Assembly: GCA_030525705.1 (NCBI GenBank)
Contig: JAUNEE010000008.1
Location: forward strand, 1-41,719
DNA: 41,719 nucleotides
Direction: 5' to 3'
Source of the DNA: Moraxella sp.
GTDB taxonomy: Bacteria > Pseudomonadota > Gammaproteobacteria > Pseudomonadales > Moraxellaceae
The notes under the pieces: generated by a model
Database searches by the model: none
Told to the model about the DNA's origin: nothing
What the model saw: the letters and a program-made list of their open reading frames with translations, nothing else
Program-made: the position numbers and the translations under genes
Shown here: one piece after another, positions 1 through 9,643 of the stretch
Numbering within the stretch: position 1 is the first letter of the stretch
Layout of the letters: each line of letters begins with the position of its first letter

Positions 1-1589
1 GCCACATCAAACATCTGTCTTGGGATTAGCTCTTTCATCTTCTCCACAAGCTGATTGCCACGCCGTCTTGCGTGTTCTTGATGGCAAATCATCGCCAAAG
101 CGTCCACTTTTTCGCCATTGATTAGCACATCAACTCGTGAGAGTTTGTCGGCTTGATAGCGTTCAAAGCCATAATCTAGGGAGGCAAAGCCACGACTTGC
201 CGACTTTAATTTGTCAAAAAAGTCCATCACCACCTCGCCCATTGGAATATCAAACACCACCTGCACTTGACGAGCCATAAACTTCATATCCACCTGCACA
301 CCCCGTCTTTCAATGGCAAGCGTGATGACATTACCCAAATATTCTTGGGGGACTAGGATATGACATCTGGCAATCGGCTCACGAAACTCCTGGATTAAAC
401 CTGCATCAGGCAAACGAGAGGGGTTGTCCACATAGACAATCTCGCCATTTTTCTTAACCACTTCATAAATCACCGATGGGGCGGTGGTAATTAAATCAAG
501 GTCATATTCTCGTTCAAGTCGTTCTTGGATAATCTCCATATGCAGCATACCCAAAAAGCCACAGCGAAAACCAAAACCCAAAGCTTCTGAGGTATCAGGC
601 TCAAAAAATAGAGCAGAATCGTTGATTTGTAATTTTTGTAAGGCTTCACGAAACTTCTCAAAATCGGCTGAATCAATGGGGAACATACCTGCATAGACCT
701 GCGGAGTTACCTTTTTAAAGCCTGCAATGGAGTCCACCTCTGGCGTTTTTGCCAAAGTAATCGTGTCGCCCACAGGTGCCCCCATAATATCCTTAATCCC
801 TGCAATGATAAAACCCACCTCGCCCGCTTGCAAAATATTGGTTTCAAGGCGTTTGGGCGTAAAGACACCGATGGAAGTTACCAAATGACTTTCGCCTGTG
901 GATTTAATAAAAATTTTATCGCCTGTCTTGACCTCGCCCTCACGCACTCGCACCAAAGACACCACGCCCAAGTAATTATCAAACCAGCTGTCAATGATGA
1001 GTGCCTGTAAAGGGGCATCACGGTCGCCAACAGGGGCTGGGATTTTTTCCACCAAGACTTGTAGCAGCTCATCAATGCCAAGCCCTGTCTTGGCAGAGAC
1101 TCGGGGAGCGTCCATCGCCTCAATGCCGATAATATCCTCAATCTCTTCAATCACTCGCTCAGGCTCAACTTGCGGTAGGTCAATTTTATTTAAAACAGGC
1201 AAGACTTCCAAATCCTGCTCAATGGCGGTGTAGCAGTTCGCCACACTTTGAGCCTCAACCCCTTGGGCGGCATCCACCACAAGCAAAGCCCCTTCGCACG
1301 CCGCCAAGCTACGAGACACTTCATAAGAAAAGTCCACGTGTCCGGGGGTGTCAATGAAGTTGAGCTGATACTTTTCGCCACTTGGGTGGTTATAATAAAG
1401 CGTTACCGATTGAGCCTTGATGGTGATGCCCCGCTCTCGTTCAATGTCCATACTGTCAAGGACTTGGGCTTGCATTTCTCGCTCGGATAGACCGCCACAA
1501 ACTTGAATAAAACGGTCGGCAAGGGTCGATTTGCCGTGGTCAATGTGGGCGATGATGGAGAAGTTACGGATATTGGCTAAGTCAGTCAT
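1..1589 (-). CDS. lepA: Elongation factor 4 (LepA), C-terminus cut by window edge
   Basis: Translational GTPase that binds the ribosome and promotes back-translocation or remodelling of stalled elongation complexes, in the cytoplasm. The reading frame begins at an ATG (1589-1587) giving [12 protein letters not shown] and runs open to base 1. That is about 529 codons, so roughly 70 C-terminal residues of the usual ~600 are outside the window. Visible motifs are the G1 P-loop AHIDHGKST near residue 20, the switch segment [15 protein letters not shown] (G3) and NKIDLP (G4), followed by LepA-specific sequence such as PQVYAGMFP and [15 protein letters not shown] candidate extended -10 lies 39-47 bases upstream. 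No oddities are seen. The family call is certain; the true end cannot be judged. Confidence 0.97.
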   Translation of the reverse strand, partial: MTDLANIRNFSIIAHIDHGKSTLADRFIQVCGGLSEREMQAQVLDSMDIERERGITIKAQSVTLYYNHPSGEKYQLNFIDTPGHVDFSYEVSRSLAACEGALLVVDAAQGVEAQSVANCYTAIEQDLEVLPVLNKIDLPQVEPERVIEEIEDIIGIEAMDAPRVSAKTGLGIDELLQVLVEKIPAPVGDRDAPLQALIIDSWFDNYLGVVSLVRVREGEVKTGDKIFIKSTGESHLVTSIGVFTPKRLETNILQAGEVGFIIAGIKDIMGAPVGDTITLAKTPEVDSIAGFKKVTPQVYAGMFPIDSADFEKFREALQKLQINDSALFFEPDTSEALGFGFRCGFLGMLHMEIIQERLEREYDLDLITTAPSVIYEVVKKNGEIVYVDNPSRLPDAGLIQEFREPIARCHILVPQEYLGNVITLAIERRGVQVDMKFMARQVQVVFDIPMGEVVMDFFDKLKSASRGFASLDYGFERYQADKLSRVDVLINGEKVDALAMICHQEHARRRGNQLVEKMKELIPRQMFDV

Positions 1590-1627
1590 GGTCGCTCTAA
1601 ATTTTAAGCAAAATAGTCAAATTATCT

Positions 1628-1636
1628 ATTTTAACA
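1628..1636 (-). promoter_or_regulatory. Candidate extended -10 promoter of lepA
   Basis: On the minus strand this reads TGTTAAAAT, a TGn extended -10 with the hexamer TAAAAT. It lies about 40 bases before the lepA ATG. No good -35 hexamer is seen at 17 bases upstream. Assigned by pattern only. Confidence 0.4.
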
Positions 1637-2036
1637 GCTTTTATGGCGTTATCAAATCTCTTTTATCGTGAAAATCCACAAAAGTACCATTTATCCTATG
1701 TTTATCCTATATACAACCGTCCATAAACCAAATATTTCTTTGCCCCAAGCCCGCCAAAAAGCAGGAAAATCATGGCAGCAAGGCAGGCTGTTATGAGTGG
1801 TTTTAAGCGGTTTTCTTTTTTTGGCTTTATGGCAAGCTGACACGCCCCACATCAAAGCCCACACCAAACTTCTATATTTAAGCTTCTGTACTTAAGTTTC
1901 TGTAAACCTCCTCTTACAAAAATCGGTTTTGCGTTTGTGGTGAACTTGTCAAGCCATAGGAAAACCGACCCGTAGACATAGCTTAAGGGCGAACGGTTTT
2001 CCGTTTGTTTTTCTAATTTCGCAAGAAGTCTTGTGA
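1637..2036. other. Intergenic stretch between lepA and barA, no gene seen
   Basis: About 400 bases without a convincing coding region. The longest ATG frame noted on the plus strand (from 1772) has only 23 codons and no homology I recognise. The stretch next to the end of barA holds a 15-base near-identical direct repeat (1924-1938 and 1994-2008, one mismatch) and a 9-base inverted repeat (GGAAAACCG at 1959-1967, CGGTTTTCC at 1994-2002). The inverted repeat has no T-run in the barA direction, so it is not a clear intrinsic terminator. Confidence 0.5.
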
Positions 2037-4994
2037 TTAAACGTCTATACTCGCCAAATCCACCGCCATCAAATCATCTAATGCCGCCATCAAGACCAAA
2101 AAATCAGGTTTTAGCTCACTAAAGCTTTTTGCACTGCTGTCATCACGCCCTGTAAAGCTTTTGGTATAAAACCGCTCCGCCGCCGCCCGCAGTGCTGGCA
2201 CGCCCGCATAACGCGCCGCCCCGACAATGCGATGTGCAACGTCCGACAGCTTAGCCTTATCCTTATCTGCCCATGCACGTCTTAGAGCGATTTTCTCGTC
2301 CATGACGCTGTCTATCATCATGCCCAAAAGCTGTTTGGCGAGTGCCGACTTGCCCGAAGCACGTGCCAAAGCGTCCTGCCAATCCACCACAGGCAAAACG
2401 ACCGCTTCGCCCCTTGTTTCATCTGATGACAAGGGTTCTAAAAAGTCGCCTGCGGTGGCTTGCTCTGTATTTTTCTCAAAAGACAACGCCGTCCTCGCAC
2501 TAACGGCAGACGGATTTTCTGCTAAGGGCGAAGTGACATCATGACGACTTGGCAGCCATTTTTGTAATAACAAAGACAGCTCATGATGAGAAATGGGCTT
2601 GCTGGCATAATCATTCATGCCCGCTTTTTCTAACGCCGCCGTTTCATCAAATCCATGAGCAGATAAAGCAATAATAGGAATGGCAGCGGCATGATGTGCC
2701 GCCTCAAGCTTACGAATGGCAGTCGCCGCCGCAAGACCGCTCATCACTGGCATAGAAATGTCCATAAAAATCAAATCAATACGCTCGCCTGTTCTGCCCT
2801 CATACACCGCTGTCATAATGTCAATGGCAGCAAAGCCAGAATCCGCCTGCACCACCGTCACCCCAAACTCCGCCAAAAACGCCTCCAGCACCAAAAGATT
2901 CGGGGCGTGGTCGTCCACCGCCAGCACCCGCACCCCTTGCCACGAAGATGACACAGCAGGCACGTCTGTGGTTTTATGCACCAAAATATCATAAAGCTGA
3001 CGGCGATTTAACGGCTCATACACAGCCGCCGCCTGATACGCCTCTAACAGCCGAGTATCCAGCCCCACCTCATAGCCCATCACTAAAAGCTCACCTGCAT
3101 AATGCAAACGCACCTGCTTTAATAAAGCAGTGATGTCGCCTTTTTGTCCAAAGCTGTCCACCAACACCCAATCATAACTGCTGTCTTCGGTCAGCATTTC
3201 TAACAAATGTGCAAAGCTTCTGGCAAACACCAGCGACACCGCTGACCCACCCAAACTGGCATTTAACACCACCGCAGATGAGGGATGGCTCACCCACGCC
3301 AAAAACCGCACCGCAGGCAAAGGCAGGACGCCAGGCTCATAGGGCAAATCCGCCTTGGTATTCAATGGCAAACGAAACCAAAACGTCGCGCCTGATTTTT
3401 CTGCACTGATGGCTTGATTGTCAAAAAAGCCAATCTGACCGCCCATCAGCTCCGTCAGCTGTTTACAAATCACCAGTCCAAGCCCTGTCCCCCCATAACG
3501 ACGGGTCACAGAAATGTCGCCTTGCTCGAAGCTCTGAAACAGCATACTCTGGGTGTGCTTATCCACGCCCCGCCCTGTATCGATGACAGAAATATCCACG
3601 AACACCCCTGACGGCTCATCGGCAAGCTCGACCTTGATGGAAACACTGCCCGTTTCGGTGAATTTTAGGGCATTGCCAAGTAAATTCGTCAAAATCTGCT
3701 TCACCCGCAGTTTATCCCCCAACAGCTCCTCTGGCACGTCCTGATAATACAGCACCGACATTCTAAGCCCCTTATCAAAGGCAGTGGGCGAGAGCATATC
3801 CGCCACTTCATACACCGCCTCATGAAGGTTAAAGGTCTGTTGGTCTAAGGTGAGCTTGCCTGCTTCGATTTTCGAGAAATCCAGCACATCGTTAATGAGT
3901 GCCAAAAGGTGTGCTGAGGATTTTTTAATGGTCTGCACATACAGGCTTTGCTTGCTGTCAAGCTTGCCATCACGGGATAACAGGTTAATAAACCCATCGA
4001 TGGCATTTAATGGGGTTCTAAGTTCATGACTGACATTCGCTAAAAACAATGACTTCGCTTCACTCGCCTGCAACGCCACGTCACGCGCCTTTCTGATGGA
4101 AATGTTTTGGATTTCCATTTCATCAAAGGCCTGCTGCAAGTCCGCTTCGGTCTGCTCGCTGTGAGTTTTTAGGTCGCTAAAGCTGCTGTTTAGGCGTTTT
4201 AGGGTGGCGTTGAGTTCTTTTTGGAGTAGATAAAACTCACCATCGCTACGGGTGGCTAGGGTTTTTAGGTTGTCCGCCTCGGTTTTTTGGAGGTGCAACC
4301 GCATTTCATAAATCGGGGCAATCCACCGCTTAGAATACAGATTTAAAATCAAAAGAAGCAGCAGCATGGTGGTCAACCCCGTAATGGCAAGCGCCAATAA
4401 AATACGGTAACGCGCAATCACCAAAGGCTCATTATCCATATCCACGAACAGCCAAAACCGCCTTTGCGTACCGTTAATGGTGGCATACATGGGCATACCA
4501 TATGCCGTGCCGACCTCGGTGCGTTGTCGCCAAATGCCATCGGCAGTAACATCGAACCGCCCCCACGGTGCATCAGGTCGAAAGCCCACGCCTAAAATCG
4601 GCACGCCCTTAGCATCTAAAATCCCGATACGCTTAACGTGCTGCTCAGACTGCACACGGTACATTTGCTCAGACATATAACGTCTACCGATACTGCCCAC
4701 CGACTCCGAGGGCGACAGTGCCTCCGTCATGCCGTTAATGCCCATCTCATTAATACGGTCTTGGAGGACGGCATAATCCTCACCGCTCAAAGACGGCAAC
4801 AAAGGACGCACAAAAGGCTCATAGCGAATGAGTGCCGCCTGTGCCAGCACGTCTTGCTCAGACTTAATCGCCCGTGTGGTCTCAAAAAACACCAACACCG
4901 CCCCCACGGACGCCAAAATCGCAATCGGCAAAAACACAATCAAAATCAGCTGTCCATAGGCACTTCTTAGACCCTGACGGCGTTGCTCTGACAT
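2037..4994 (-). CDS. barA: BarA/GacS-type hybrid sensor histidine kinase
   Basis: Inner-membrane tripartite histidine kinase, 985 aa, expected to phosphorylate a UvrY/GacA-type response regulator that switches on Csr/Rsm small RNAs. Order of parts: transmembrane helix about 15-37; periplasmic region to about 195; second helix about 197-220; coiled linker; HisKA with phosphoacceptor His323 in the VSHELRTPLN motif; HATPase with N-box Asn441, DTGRG at 472-476 and GGTGLGL at 501-507. A degenerate receiver-like segment (about 555-670) follows, then a true receiver with Asp745 in IFMDISMP and Lys799. The C-terminal Hpt domain carries His921 in AHRIVGAARY. This domain order, including the pseudo-receiver, is that of BarA/GacS. 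The ATG is preceded by a purine-rich GGTGGGTT. The gene stands alone; its partner regulator is not in the window. Confidence 0.93.
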   Translation of the reverse strand: MSEQRRQGLRSAYGQLILIVFLPIAILASVGAVLVFFETTRAIKSEQDVLAQAALIRYEPFVRPLLPSLSGEDYAVLQDRINEMGINGMTEALSPSESVGSIGRRYMSEQMYRVQSEQHVKRIGILDAKGVPILGVGFRPDAPWGRFDVTADGIWRQRTEVGTAYGMPMYATINGTQRRFWLFVDMDNEPLVIARYRILLALAITGLTTMLLLLLILNLYSKRWIAPIYEMRLHLQKTEADNLKTLATRSDGEFYLLQKELNATLKRLNSSFSDLKTHSEQTEADLQQAFDEMEIQNISIRKARDVALQASEAKSLFLANVSHELRTPLNAIDGFINLLSRDGKLDSKQSLYVQTIKKSSAHLLALINDVLDFSKIEAGKLTLDQQTFNLHEAVYEVADMLSPTAFDKGLRMSVLYYQDVPEELLGDKLRVKQILTNLLGNALKFTETGSVSIKVELADEPSGVFVDISVIDTGRGVDKHTQSMLFQSFEQGDISVTRRYGGTGLGLVICKQLTELMGGQIGFFDNQAISAEKSGATFWFRLPLNTKADLPYEPGVLPLPAVRFLAWVSHPSSAVVLNASLGGSAVSLVFARSFAHLLEMLTEDSSYDWVLVDSFGQKGDITALLKQVRLHYAGELLVMGYEVGLDTRLLEAYQAAAVYEPLNRRQLYDILVHKTTDVPAVSSSWQGVRVLAVDDHAPNLLVLEAFLAEFGVTVVQADSGFAAIDIMTAVYEGRTGERIDLIFMDISMPVMSGLAAATAIRKLEAAHHAAAIPIIALSAHGFDETAALEKAGMNDYASKPISHHELSLLLQKWLPSRHDVTSPLAENPSAVSARTALSFEKNTEQATAGDFLEPLSSDETRGEAVVLPVVDWQDALARASGKSALAKQLLGMMIDSVMDEKIALRRAWADKDKAKLSDVAHRIVGAARYAGVPALRAAAERFYTKSFTGRDDSSAKSFSELKPDFLVLMAALDDLMAVDLASIDV

Positions 4995-5198
4995 AACCCA
5001 CCTTTTTTATGATTTTCTGATGATATTTTACCAAAGATACGCCCGCCAAAGATACACTTTTACCCACCAAACAGATGCCCCGCCTTGACAAATAAAAACC
5101 ACCCACCCACAAAGCCCCCGATACCGCTCCAAACACGACAAAGCCCCCTAAAAATAAGGCAAATAAACGCCCGCACCCTAACAATCCGCCCAAGCTCA

Positions 5199-5207
5199 TG
5201 ATATAAT
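5199..5207 (+). promoter_or_regulatory. Extended -10 promoter of cysM
   Basis: TGATATAAT, a perfect -10 hexamer (5202-5207) with the TGn extension. It lies about 30 bases before the cysM ATG. The -35 region at 17 bp spacing (5179-5184, TAACAA) is poor, as expected for an extended -10 promoter. It would also drive the overlapping exonuclease gene. Confidence 0.55.
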
Positions 5208-5237
5208 CAAGCAATTTTTCGTTGTTTGGGAGTTCTC

Positions 5238-6140
5238 ATGACCCACACCCCCGCTTATGTCACGCTGGCTAACTGCGTCGGCAAAACCCCCTTGGTGAAA
5301 CTAAGCCGCTTCGGACAAGACACAAACGCCACCTTGCTTGCTAAGCTTGAAGGCGACAACCCCGCTGGCAGTGTCAAAGACCGCCCCGCTTTTAATATGA
5401 TTACTGCAGCAGAAGCTCGGGGCGACATCAAGGCGGGTGACACACTCATCGAAGCCACCAGCGGCAACACGGGCATCGCCCTTGCCATGGTCGCCGCCAT
5501 GAAAGGTTATAAAATGACCCTTATCATGCCAAAAAATTCCACCCAAGAAAGAAAAGACGCCATGCGTGCTTACGGAGCAACGCTCATCGAAGTAGAAAAC
5601 ATGGAAGAAGCACGGGATTTGGCATTACAAATGCAAGCGGACAAACAAGGCGTGGTACTTGACCAATTCAACAACCCCGACAACAAAAACGCCCACTACC
5701 TGACCACAGGCCCTGAGCTATGGGAACAGACAGGTGGAAAAATCACCCACTTTGTCAGCAGCATGGGCACGACAGGCACCATCATGGGCGTCGCCAAATT
5801 CTTAAAAGAAAAAAAGCCGAACGTCCAGATTATCGGATTGCAACCTACCGAGGGAGCGAGCATCGCAGGCATTCGCCGCTGGCCGCCTGAGTATTTGCCG
5901 AAGATTTTCGATGCCAGCTTGGTTGATGTCATCATTGACATTGAACAAATCGATGCCGAAAAAACCATGAGACGACTTGCCCGTGAAGAGGGGATTTTTT
6001 GTGGCGTCTCCTCCGGCGGTGCAGCATGGGCGGCTCATAAAATCGCCCAAGAAAACCCTGACGCTGTCGTGGCGTTCATCGTCTGCGACAGAGGTGACCG
6101 TTATCTATCTACAGGACTGTTCGGAGTGACGGACGCATGA
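5238..6140 (+). CDS. cysM: Cysteine synthase B (O-acetylserine sulfhydrylase), CysM
   Basis: PLP enzyme (300 aa) that makes L-cysteine from O-acetylserine and sulfide or thiosulfate in the cytoplasm. The PLP-binding lysine is Lys47 in AGSVKDRP. The substrate-binding TSGNTGIAL motif and the PLP-phosphate loop GTTGT are present. The C-terminal VCDRGDRYLSTGLF is typical of CysM rather than CysK. An in-frame TTG exists at 5226, but the ATG at 5238 is chosen because GGGAG (5228-5232) sits 5 bases before it and the protein then begins at the usual place. The stop overlaps the next start (ATGA), so the downstream exonuclease is translationally coupled. Confidence 0.95.
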   Translation: MTHTPAYVTLANCVGKTPLVKLSRFGQDTNATLLAKLEGDNPAGSVKDRPAFNMITAAEARGDIKAGDTLIEATSGNTGIALAMVAAMKGYKMTLIMPKNSTQERKDAMRAYGATLIEVENMEEARDLALQMQADKQGVVLDQFNNPDNKNAHYLTTGPELWEQTGGKITHFVSSMGTTGTIMGVAKFLKEKKPNVQIIGLQPTEGASIAGIRRWPPEYLPKIFDASLVDVIIDIEQIDAEKTMRRLAREEGIFCGVSSGGAAWAAHKIAQENPDAVVAFIVCDRGDRYLSTGLFGVTDA

Positions 6141-6916
6141 GCGTACCTTTTTTAATCTTTGACATAGAGACCATACCCGACCTTGTGACGGGCAGACGCC
6201 TACACCCCGCCTTAAAAGACCTACCAGACGCTGAGGCGTTGACCGCCTTGACCGCGATGAGAGAGGCGGAAGTTGGAAACAGCTTTATGCAGCTGCCCTT
6301 GCATAAAATCGCCTGTTTGTCTTTTTTATGGGTCAATCTAGATACGCAAGATTTTCGTTTAAAATCCCTAAGTCTAGACAATCTGGACGAAGCAGAGATT
6401 CTAAGCACCTTTTTTCGCGCCTTTGAAAAATCGCCCCCGCCCACCTTAGTGACATGGAATGGCAGTGGTTTTGATTTGCCTGTTTTGATGTATCGTGCCA
6501 TGCACCACGGGCTGTCCGCCCCACGGCTGTTTTCCAACCAAAACCGCCAAAGCTACCTAAACCGCTACAGTGACAGCCATATTGATTTGATGGATAAATT
6601 ATCCGCCTACAACGGCTATAACCGCCAAAAATTAGACACAGTGGCAGCATTATGCGGTTTTGCAGGCAAGCAGGACATTGACGGTTCGATGGTCGTGCCA
6701 TTGGTTGAACAAGGCGACTGGCAAACCCTTTGCACCTACTGCGAATCTGACGTCATTAACACATGGCTGATTTTTTTACGCCACCAAAAGCTCATCGGCA
6801 AGCTTAGCCCCGACCTGCATGATGTCATTGTCGATGGTACACTGACCTATCTTGCCACACTGCACCAAGACAACGGGCAGCTGCGTCATGGGGCATTTTT
6901 AAATAAATCCACGTGA
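6137..6916 (+). CDS. PolB-like DEDDy 3'-5' exonuclease
   Basis: Predicted cytoplasmic 3'-5' exonuclease of the family related to the proofreading domain of family B DNA polymerases (259 aa), here a stand-alone nuclease without a polymerase domain. Exo I is FDIETIPD (Asp9, Glu11); Exo II is TWNGSGFDLP (Asp113); Exo III is YCESD (Tyr201, Asp205). All four acidic metal ligands and the Tyr of the DEDDy subclass are therefore present. It overlaps cysM by four bases and shares its promoter. Its cellular role (DNA repair or RNA processing) is not established from sequence. Confidence 0.88.
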   Translation: MSVPFLIFDIETIPDLVTGRRLHPALKDLPDAEALTALTAMREAEVGNSFMQLPLHKIACLSFLWVNLDTQDFRLKSLSLDNLDEAEILSTFFRAFEKSPPPTLVTWNGSGFDLPVLMYRAMHHGLSAPRLFSNQNRQSYLNRYSDSHIDLMDKLSAYNGYNRQKLDTVAALCGFAGKQDIDGSMVVPLVEQGDWQTLCTYCESDVINTWLIFLRHQKLIGKLSPDLHDVIVDGTLTYLATLHQDNGQLRHGAFLNKST

Positions 6917-6967
6917 CACACGCCGATACGCCATGACAAATGGATACGCAGGTGGGTTTTTTGGGCT

Positions 6968-7017
6968 TTGACATAAAAAATATAAAAGTTCAATACACCC
7001 TAAAAACATGATAAAAT
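6968..7017 (+). promoter_or_regulatory. AT-rich region likely holding the kps operon promoter
   Basis: The 131-base gap before kpsM contains a perfect -35-like TTGACA (6968-6973) without a good -10 at standard spacing, and a -10-like TAAAAT (7012-7017) with a poor -35. One of these probably serves the kps genes. I cannot choose between them. Confidence 0.3.
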
Positions 7018-7047
7018 ATCACTATTTTTTAAACCATTAAAACCACC

Positions 7048-7863
7048 ATGTCTATTTCCTTGCCCCCTCATCGCCCCATAAAACGCCGCAGCGGACTGGC
7101 TGTGATGATGGCGGCGTTGCACGCTTTAATTATGCGTGAGATGCAGACCCGTTTTGGCAGTTATCGCCTAGGCTATCTGTGGGCACCCCTAGAAGTAGGG
7201 CTTCAGGTGGTGATTTATCTTGTGGTCTTCGGGACGATTATGAACCGAGTGCTGCCCGGCATGACCTACCCGTTATTTTTGGTGGCGGGGGTTATTCCGT
7301 TTTTTATGTTCCAAAGAAACGCCACCCGTGCCTTGGGTGCAGTGGAGGCGAACAAAGGACTGCTCATGTACCGTGCGGTGCGTCATATCGATGTGGTGTT
7401 GGCACGGTGCTTGCTAGAACTTATCATCTACTTTTTTACGTTTTGGCTGCTTTTGGGCATTATGTGGCTGTTTTTTGGGCTAAGCTTTAGCATCTCCGCC
7501 TTGCACGTGGTGTTTTTTTGTTGGGCTGGGATATTTTTGTTTAGCGTTGGCTTTGCCTTGATTATGATGATTGTGGGCTTTTATGGCGGTGAAATTAGTA
7601 AATTTTTAAGCATTTTTTTCACCATTTTATATCTTGTCTCAGGCATTATTTATTCCATTCACATCGTGCCTGAGCCGTATTTAAGCTATCTTTTATATAA
7701 CCCCATCATTCATAACATTGAGCTTATGCGTCATGCCCTGTCACCGACTTATCCCATTTATCACATTGATATTTGGTATTTTGTCAAATGGACGGCGGCG
7801 GTGAATTTTTTTGGACTGCTTTTATATAAAGCCTTTGAAAAAGATTTAATCAGAAGTCGCTAA
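7048..7863 (+). CDS. kpsM: Capsule polysaccharide ABC transporter permease, KpsM/CtrC type
   Basis: Inner-membrane subunit (271 aa, about six transmembrane helices) of the ABC-2 exporter that moves lipid-linked capsule from cytoplasm to periplasm. The N-terminal segment ALIMREMQTRFGSYRLGYLW is the typical family start before the first helix. The middle is hydrophobic with GVIPFFMFQR and GIIYSIHIVPEPY, and the C-terminal NPIIHNIELMRHA and FEKDLIRSR are characteristic of KpsM/CtrC/BexB. The stop overlaps the ATG of kpsT (TAATG), so both subunits are made together. It is the first gene of the export block kpsMTEDC. Confidence 0.93.
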   Translation: MSISLPPHRPIKRRSGLAVMMAALHALIMREMQTRFGSYRLGYLWAPLEVGLQVVIYLVVFGTIMNRVLPGMTYPLFLVAGVIPFFMFQRNATRALGAVEANKGLLMYRAVRHIDVVLARCLLELIIYFFTFWLLLGIMWLFFGLSFSISALHVVFFCWAGIFLFSVGFALIMMIVGFYGGEISKFLSIFFTILYLVSGIIYSIHIVPEPYLSYLLYNPIIHNIELMRHALSPTYPIYHIDIWYFVKWTAAVNFFGLLLYKAFEKDLIRSR

Positions 7864-8534
7864 TGATACACATCAATAACATCACAAAATCCTTTATGAC
7901 CCCGCACGGACGTCATTATCTGTTTCGTGATTTAAATCTTGTCATCGAGGACAAACAAAGCGTCGGGCTTTTGGGCAGAAACGGTGCGGGCAAATCCACA
8001 CTGCTACGCATCATCTGCGGACTGGACGAGCCTGACAGTGGCGAGGTCATCACCGACAGCACCATCAGCTGGCCTGTGGGGGTGGCAGGCGGTTTTCAGG
8101 GCAGTCTGACAGGTCGCCAAAACGTGCGTTTCGTGTGCAGACTGTACTCCAGCGGTGATTTTATTGATGAAAAAATCCGCTTCGTGCAAGAATTTGCTGA
8201 CCTTGGTAAATACTTTGATATGCCCGTAAAAAGCTACTCATCGGGCATGAAAGCACGGCTGACCTTCGGGCTGTCCTTAGCCTTCGACTTTGATTATTAT
8301 ATGCTGGACGAAGCGGGGGCGGTCGGTGATGCCGCCTTTAGAAAACGCAGCGAAGAAATTTTACAAGCTCGGCGTGAGCAGGCAGGATTTTTGATGGTGT
8401 CGCATAACTTAGGCGACATAGAACGCAACTGCGACATTGGTATCGTGCTAATGAATCAAACCGCCCACGTCTTTACCGACACCAAAGAAGCCATCGAGGT
8501 TTATAAAGAACATGTCCACCAAGCAAAAAAATAA
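7863..8534 (+). CDS. kpsT: Capsule polysaccharide ABC transporter ATP-binding protein, KpsT/CtrD type
   Basis: ATPase subunit (223 aa) that powers KpsM. Walker A is GRNGAGKS (38-45), the signature is SYSSGMK (124-130), Walker B ends in YYMLDE (145-150), and the switch His is in MVSHN. The short length and lack of a carbohydrate-binding C-terminal domain match exporters of phospholipid-linked group 2 capsules rather than O-antigen Wzt proteins. Start ATG overlaps the kpsM stop; the 3' end overlaps kpsE by 23 bases. Confidence 0.94.
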   Translation: MIHINNITKSFMTPHGRHYLFRDLNLVIEDKQSVGLLGRNGAGKSTLLRIICGLDEPDSGEVITDSTISWPVGVAGGFQGSLTGRQNVRFVCRLYSSGDFIDEKIRFVQEFADLGKYFDMPVKSYSSGMKARLTFGLSLAFDFDYYMLDEAGAVGDAAFRKRSEEILQARREQAGFLMVSHNLGDIERNCDIGIVLMNQTAHVFTDTKEAIEVYKEHVHQAKK

Positions 8535-9621
8535 ACAAAAAAGCCTGCGTCTTTGGCTGTTTGTTGCCCTTGTACTCTTGCCTTGGTTTTGTATCGCAGG
8601 CTATGTAGGCTTTGTGGCAGCACCCCGTTACGTCTCCACCTCCAGCATGGTGATTAAGCAGGTCAGCGACCAGCCCATGTCCTCAGGCGGCATTTCTGCC
8701 TTGCTGGGTGTGAACGCCACCAGCAAAGAAGACGCCCTGTTTTTGACCGAGTACATTTTGTCTTATGACATGATTGAACGCTTGGACAAAGAATTCAACC
8801 TAAAAACCCACTACCGCCCAAACAACGGCGACTTCATCTACCAACTGGACGCCGACCCCACGCCTGAAGCCTTAAGGGAGTATTTCAAAAAACGGGTAAA
8901 AATCGAGCTTGATGACATCAGCACTGTGCTGACGGTGAAGACCGAAGGTTTTAGTCCTGAGTTTGCCCTTGCCTTAAACCAAGCGATTTTAGTGGAGTCG
9001 GAGCAGTTTGTGAACCGCCTCTCTAAAAATGTCGCCGTTGAGCAGATGTTGTTCTCTGAGCAGCAGCTTGCCGAGGCTGAAGAACGCCTTGCTGACGCCA
9101 AAGCTGCCCTTTTAGACTACCAAAATAATAACGAAGTTTTCGACCCGCAAGCCAACGCCCAAATGGTCAATCAAATCATCTCAGGACTACAAGGACAGCT
9201 TGCGTCTTTACGCACCGAAGAGCGTCAGCTGTTAAGCTATCTAAATCCAGAAGCCCCGCAGGTGGTGGCACTAAGAAGTCAGATTGTGGCGGTAGAAAAA
9301 CAAATTCGTGACGAACAGTCCAAGCTCACCTCCCCCGACAGCAGCCGCCTAAACGCCCAAACCATGACTTTTGAGAGCATAAAAGCAGACGTGGATTTCG
9401 CCAATGAACTGTATAAAATGTCGCTGTCATCGGTCGAAAAAGCCCGCTTAGAATCCATCAGAAAAATGAAAAATCTGGTGGTCATCGCCTCGCCACACCA
9501 AGCCGGCGAAGCAACCTATCCACGGATTGGCTATGTGCTATTTACCAGCTTACTGATTTTGCTGATTATTTATGGCTTTGCCATGCTCATGCTGGCGGTG
9601 ATTCGTGACCACAGCAAATAA
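8512..9621 (+). CDS. kpsE: Capsule export inner-membrane/periplasmic adaptor, KpsE/CtrB type
   Basis: Polysaccharide co-polymerase/OPX-partner protein (369 aa) that links the ABC exporter to the outer-membrane channel. One transmembrane helix lies near residues 15-36 and another near 341-363. Between them is a large periplasmic domain with heptad-rich coiled-coil sequence (about 165-290, rich in EQQLAEAEERLADAK-like repeats). Its length and two-helix topology match KpsE/CtrB/BexC. It starts inside kpsT, indicating tight translational coupling, and is followed by kpsD. Confidence 0.92.
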   Translation: MSTKQKNKQKSLRLWLFVALVLLPWFCIAGYVGFVAAPRYVSTSSMVIKQVSDQPMSSGGISALLGVNATSKEDALFLTEYILSYDMIERLDKEFNLKTHYRPNNGDFIYQLDADPTPEALREYFKKRVKIELDDISTVLTVKTEGFSPEFALALNQAILVESEQFVNRLSKNVAVEQMLFSEQQLAEAEERLADAKAALLDYQNNNEVFDPQANAQMVNQIISGLQGQLASLRTEERQLLSYLNPEAPQVVALRSQIVAVEKQIRDEQSKLTSPDSSRLNAQTMTFESIKADVDFANELYKMSLSSVEKARLESIRKMKNLVVIASPHQAGEATYPRIGYVLFTSLLILLIIYGFAMLMLAVIRDHSK

Positions 9622-9643
9622 CCGCTTTTTTGTAGGATTTTTT

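Noticed and set aside
491..1381. Three short minus-strand frames inside lepA
   Set aside because: They are in other frames; the correct lepA frame is continuous from 1589 to the window edge with all GTPase motifs in place, so there is no frameshift.
1772..1840. A 23-codon plus-strand ATG frame in the lepA-barA gap
   Set aside because: Too short, without a convincing ribosome-binding site or recognisable sequence.
5031..5055. Direct decamer repeat CCAAAGATAC (5031-5040 and 5046-5055) upstream of barA
   Set aside because: Two copies 15 bases apart could be a regulator site, but there is no further support such as symmetry or promoter elements at proper spacing.
4882..5214. A 110-codon minus-strand frame overlapping the barA start region
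   Set aside because: It lies in another frame of barA, has low-complexity Gly/Val-rich sequence and would run over the cysM promoter; barA is a strong full-length family member.
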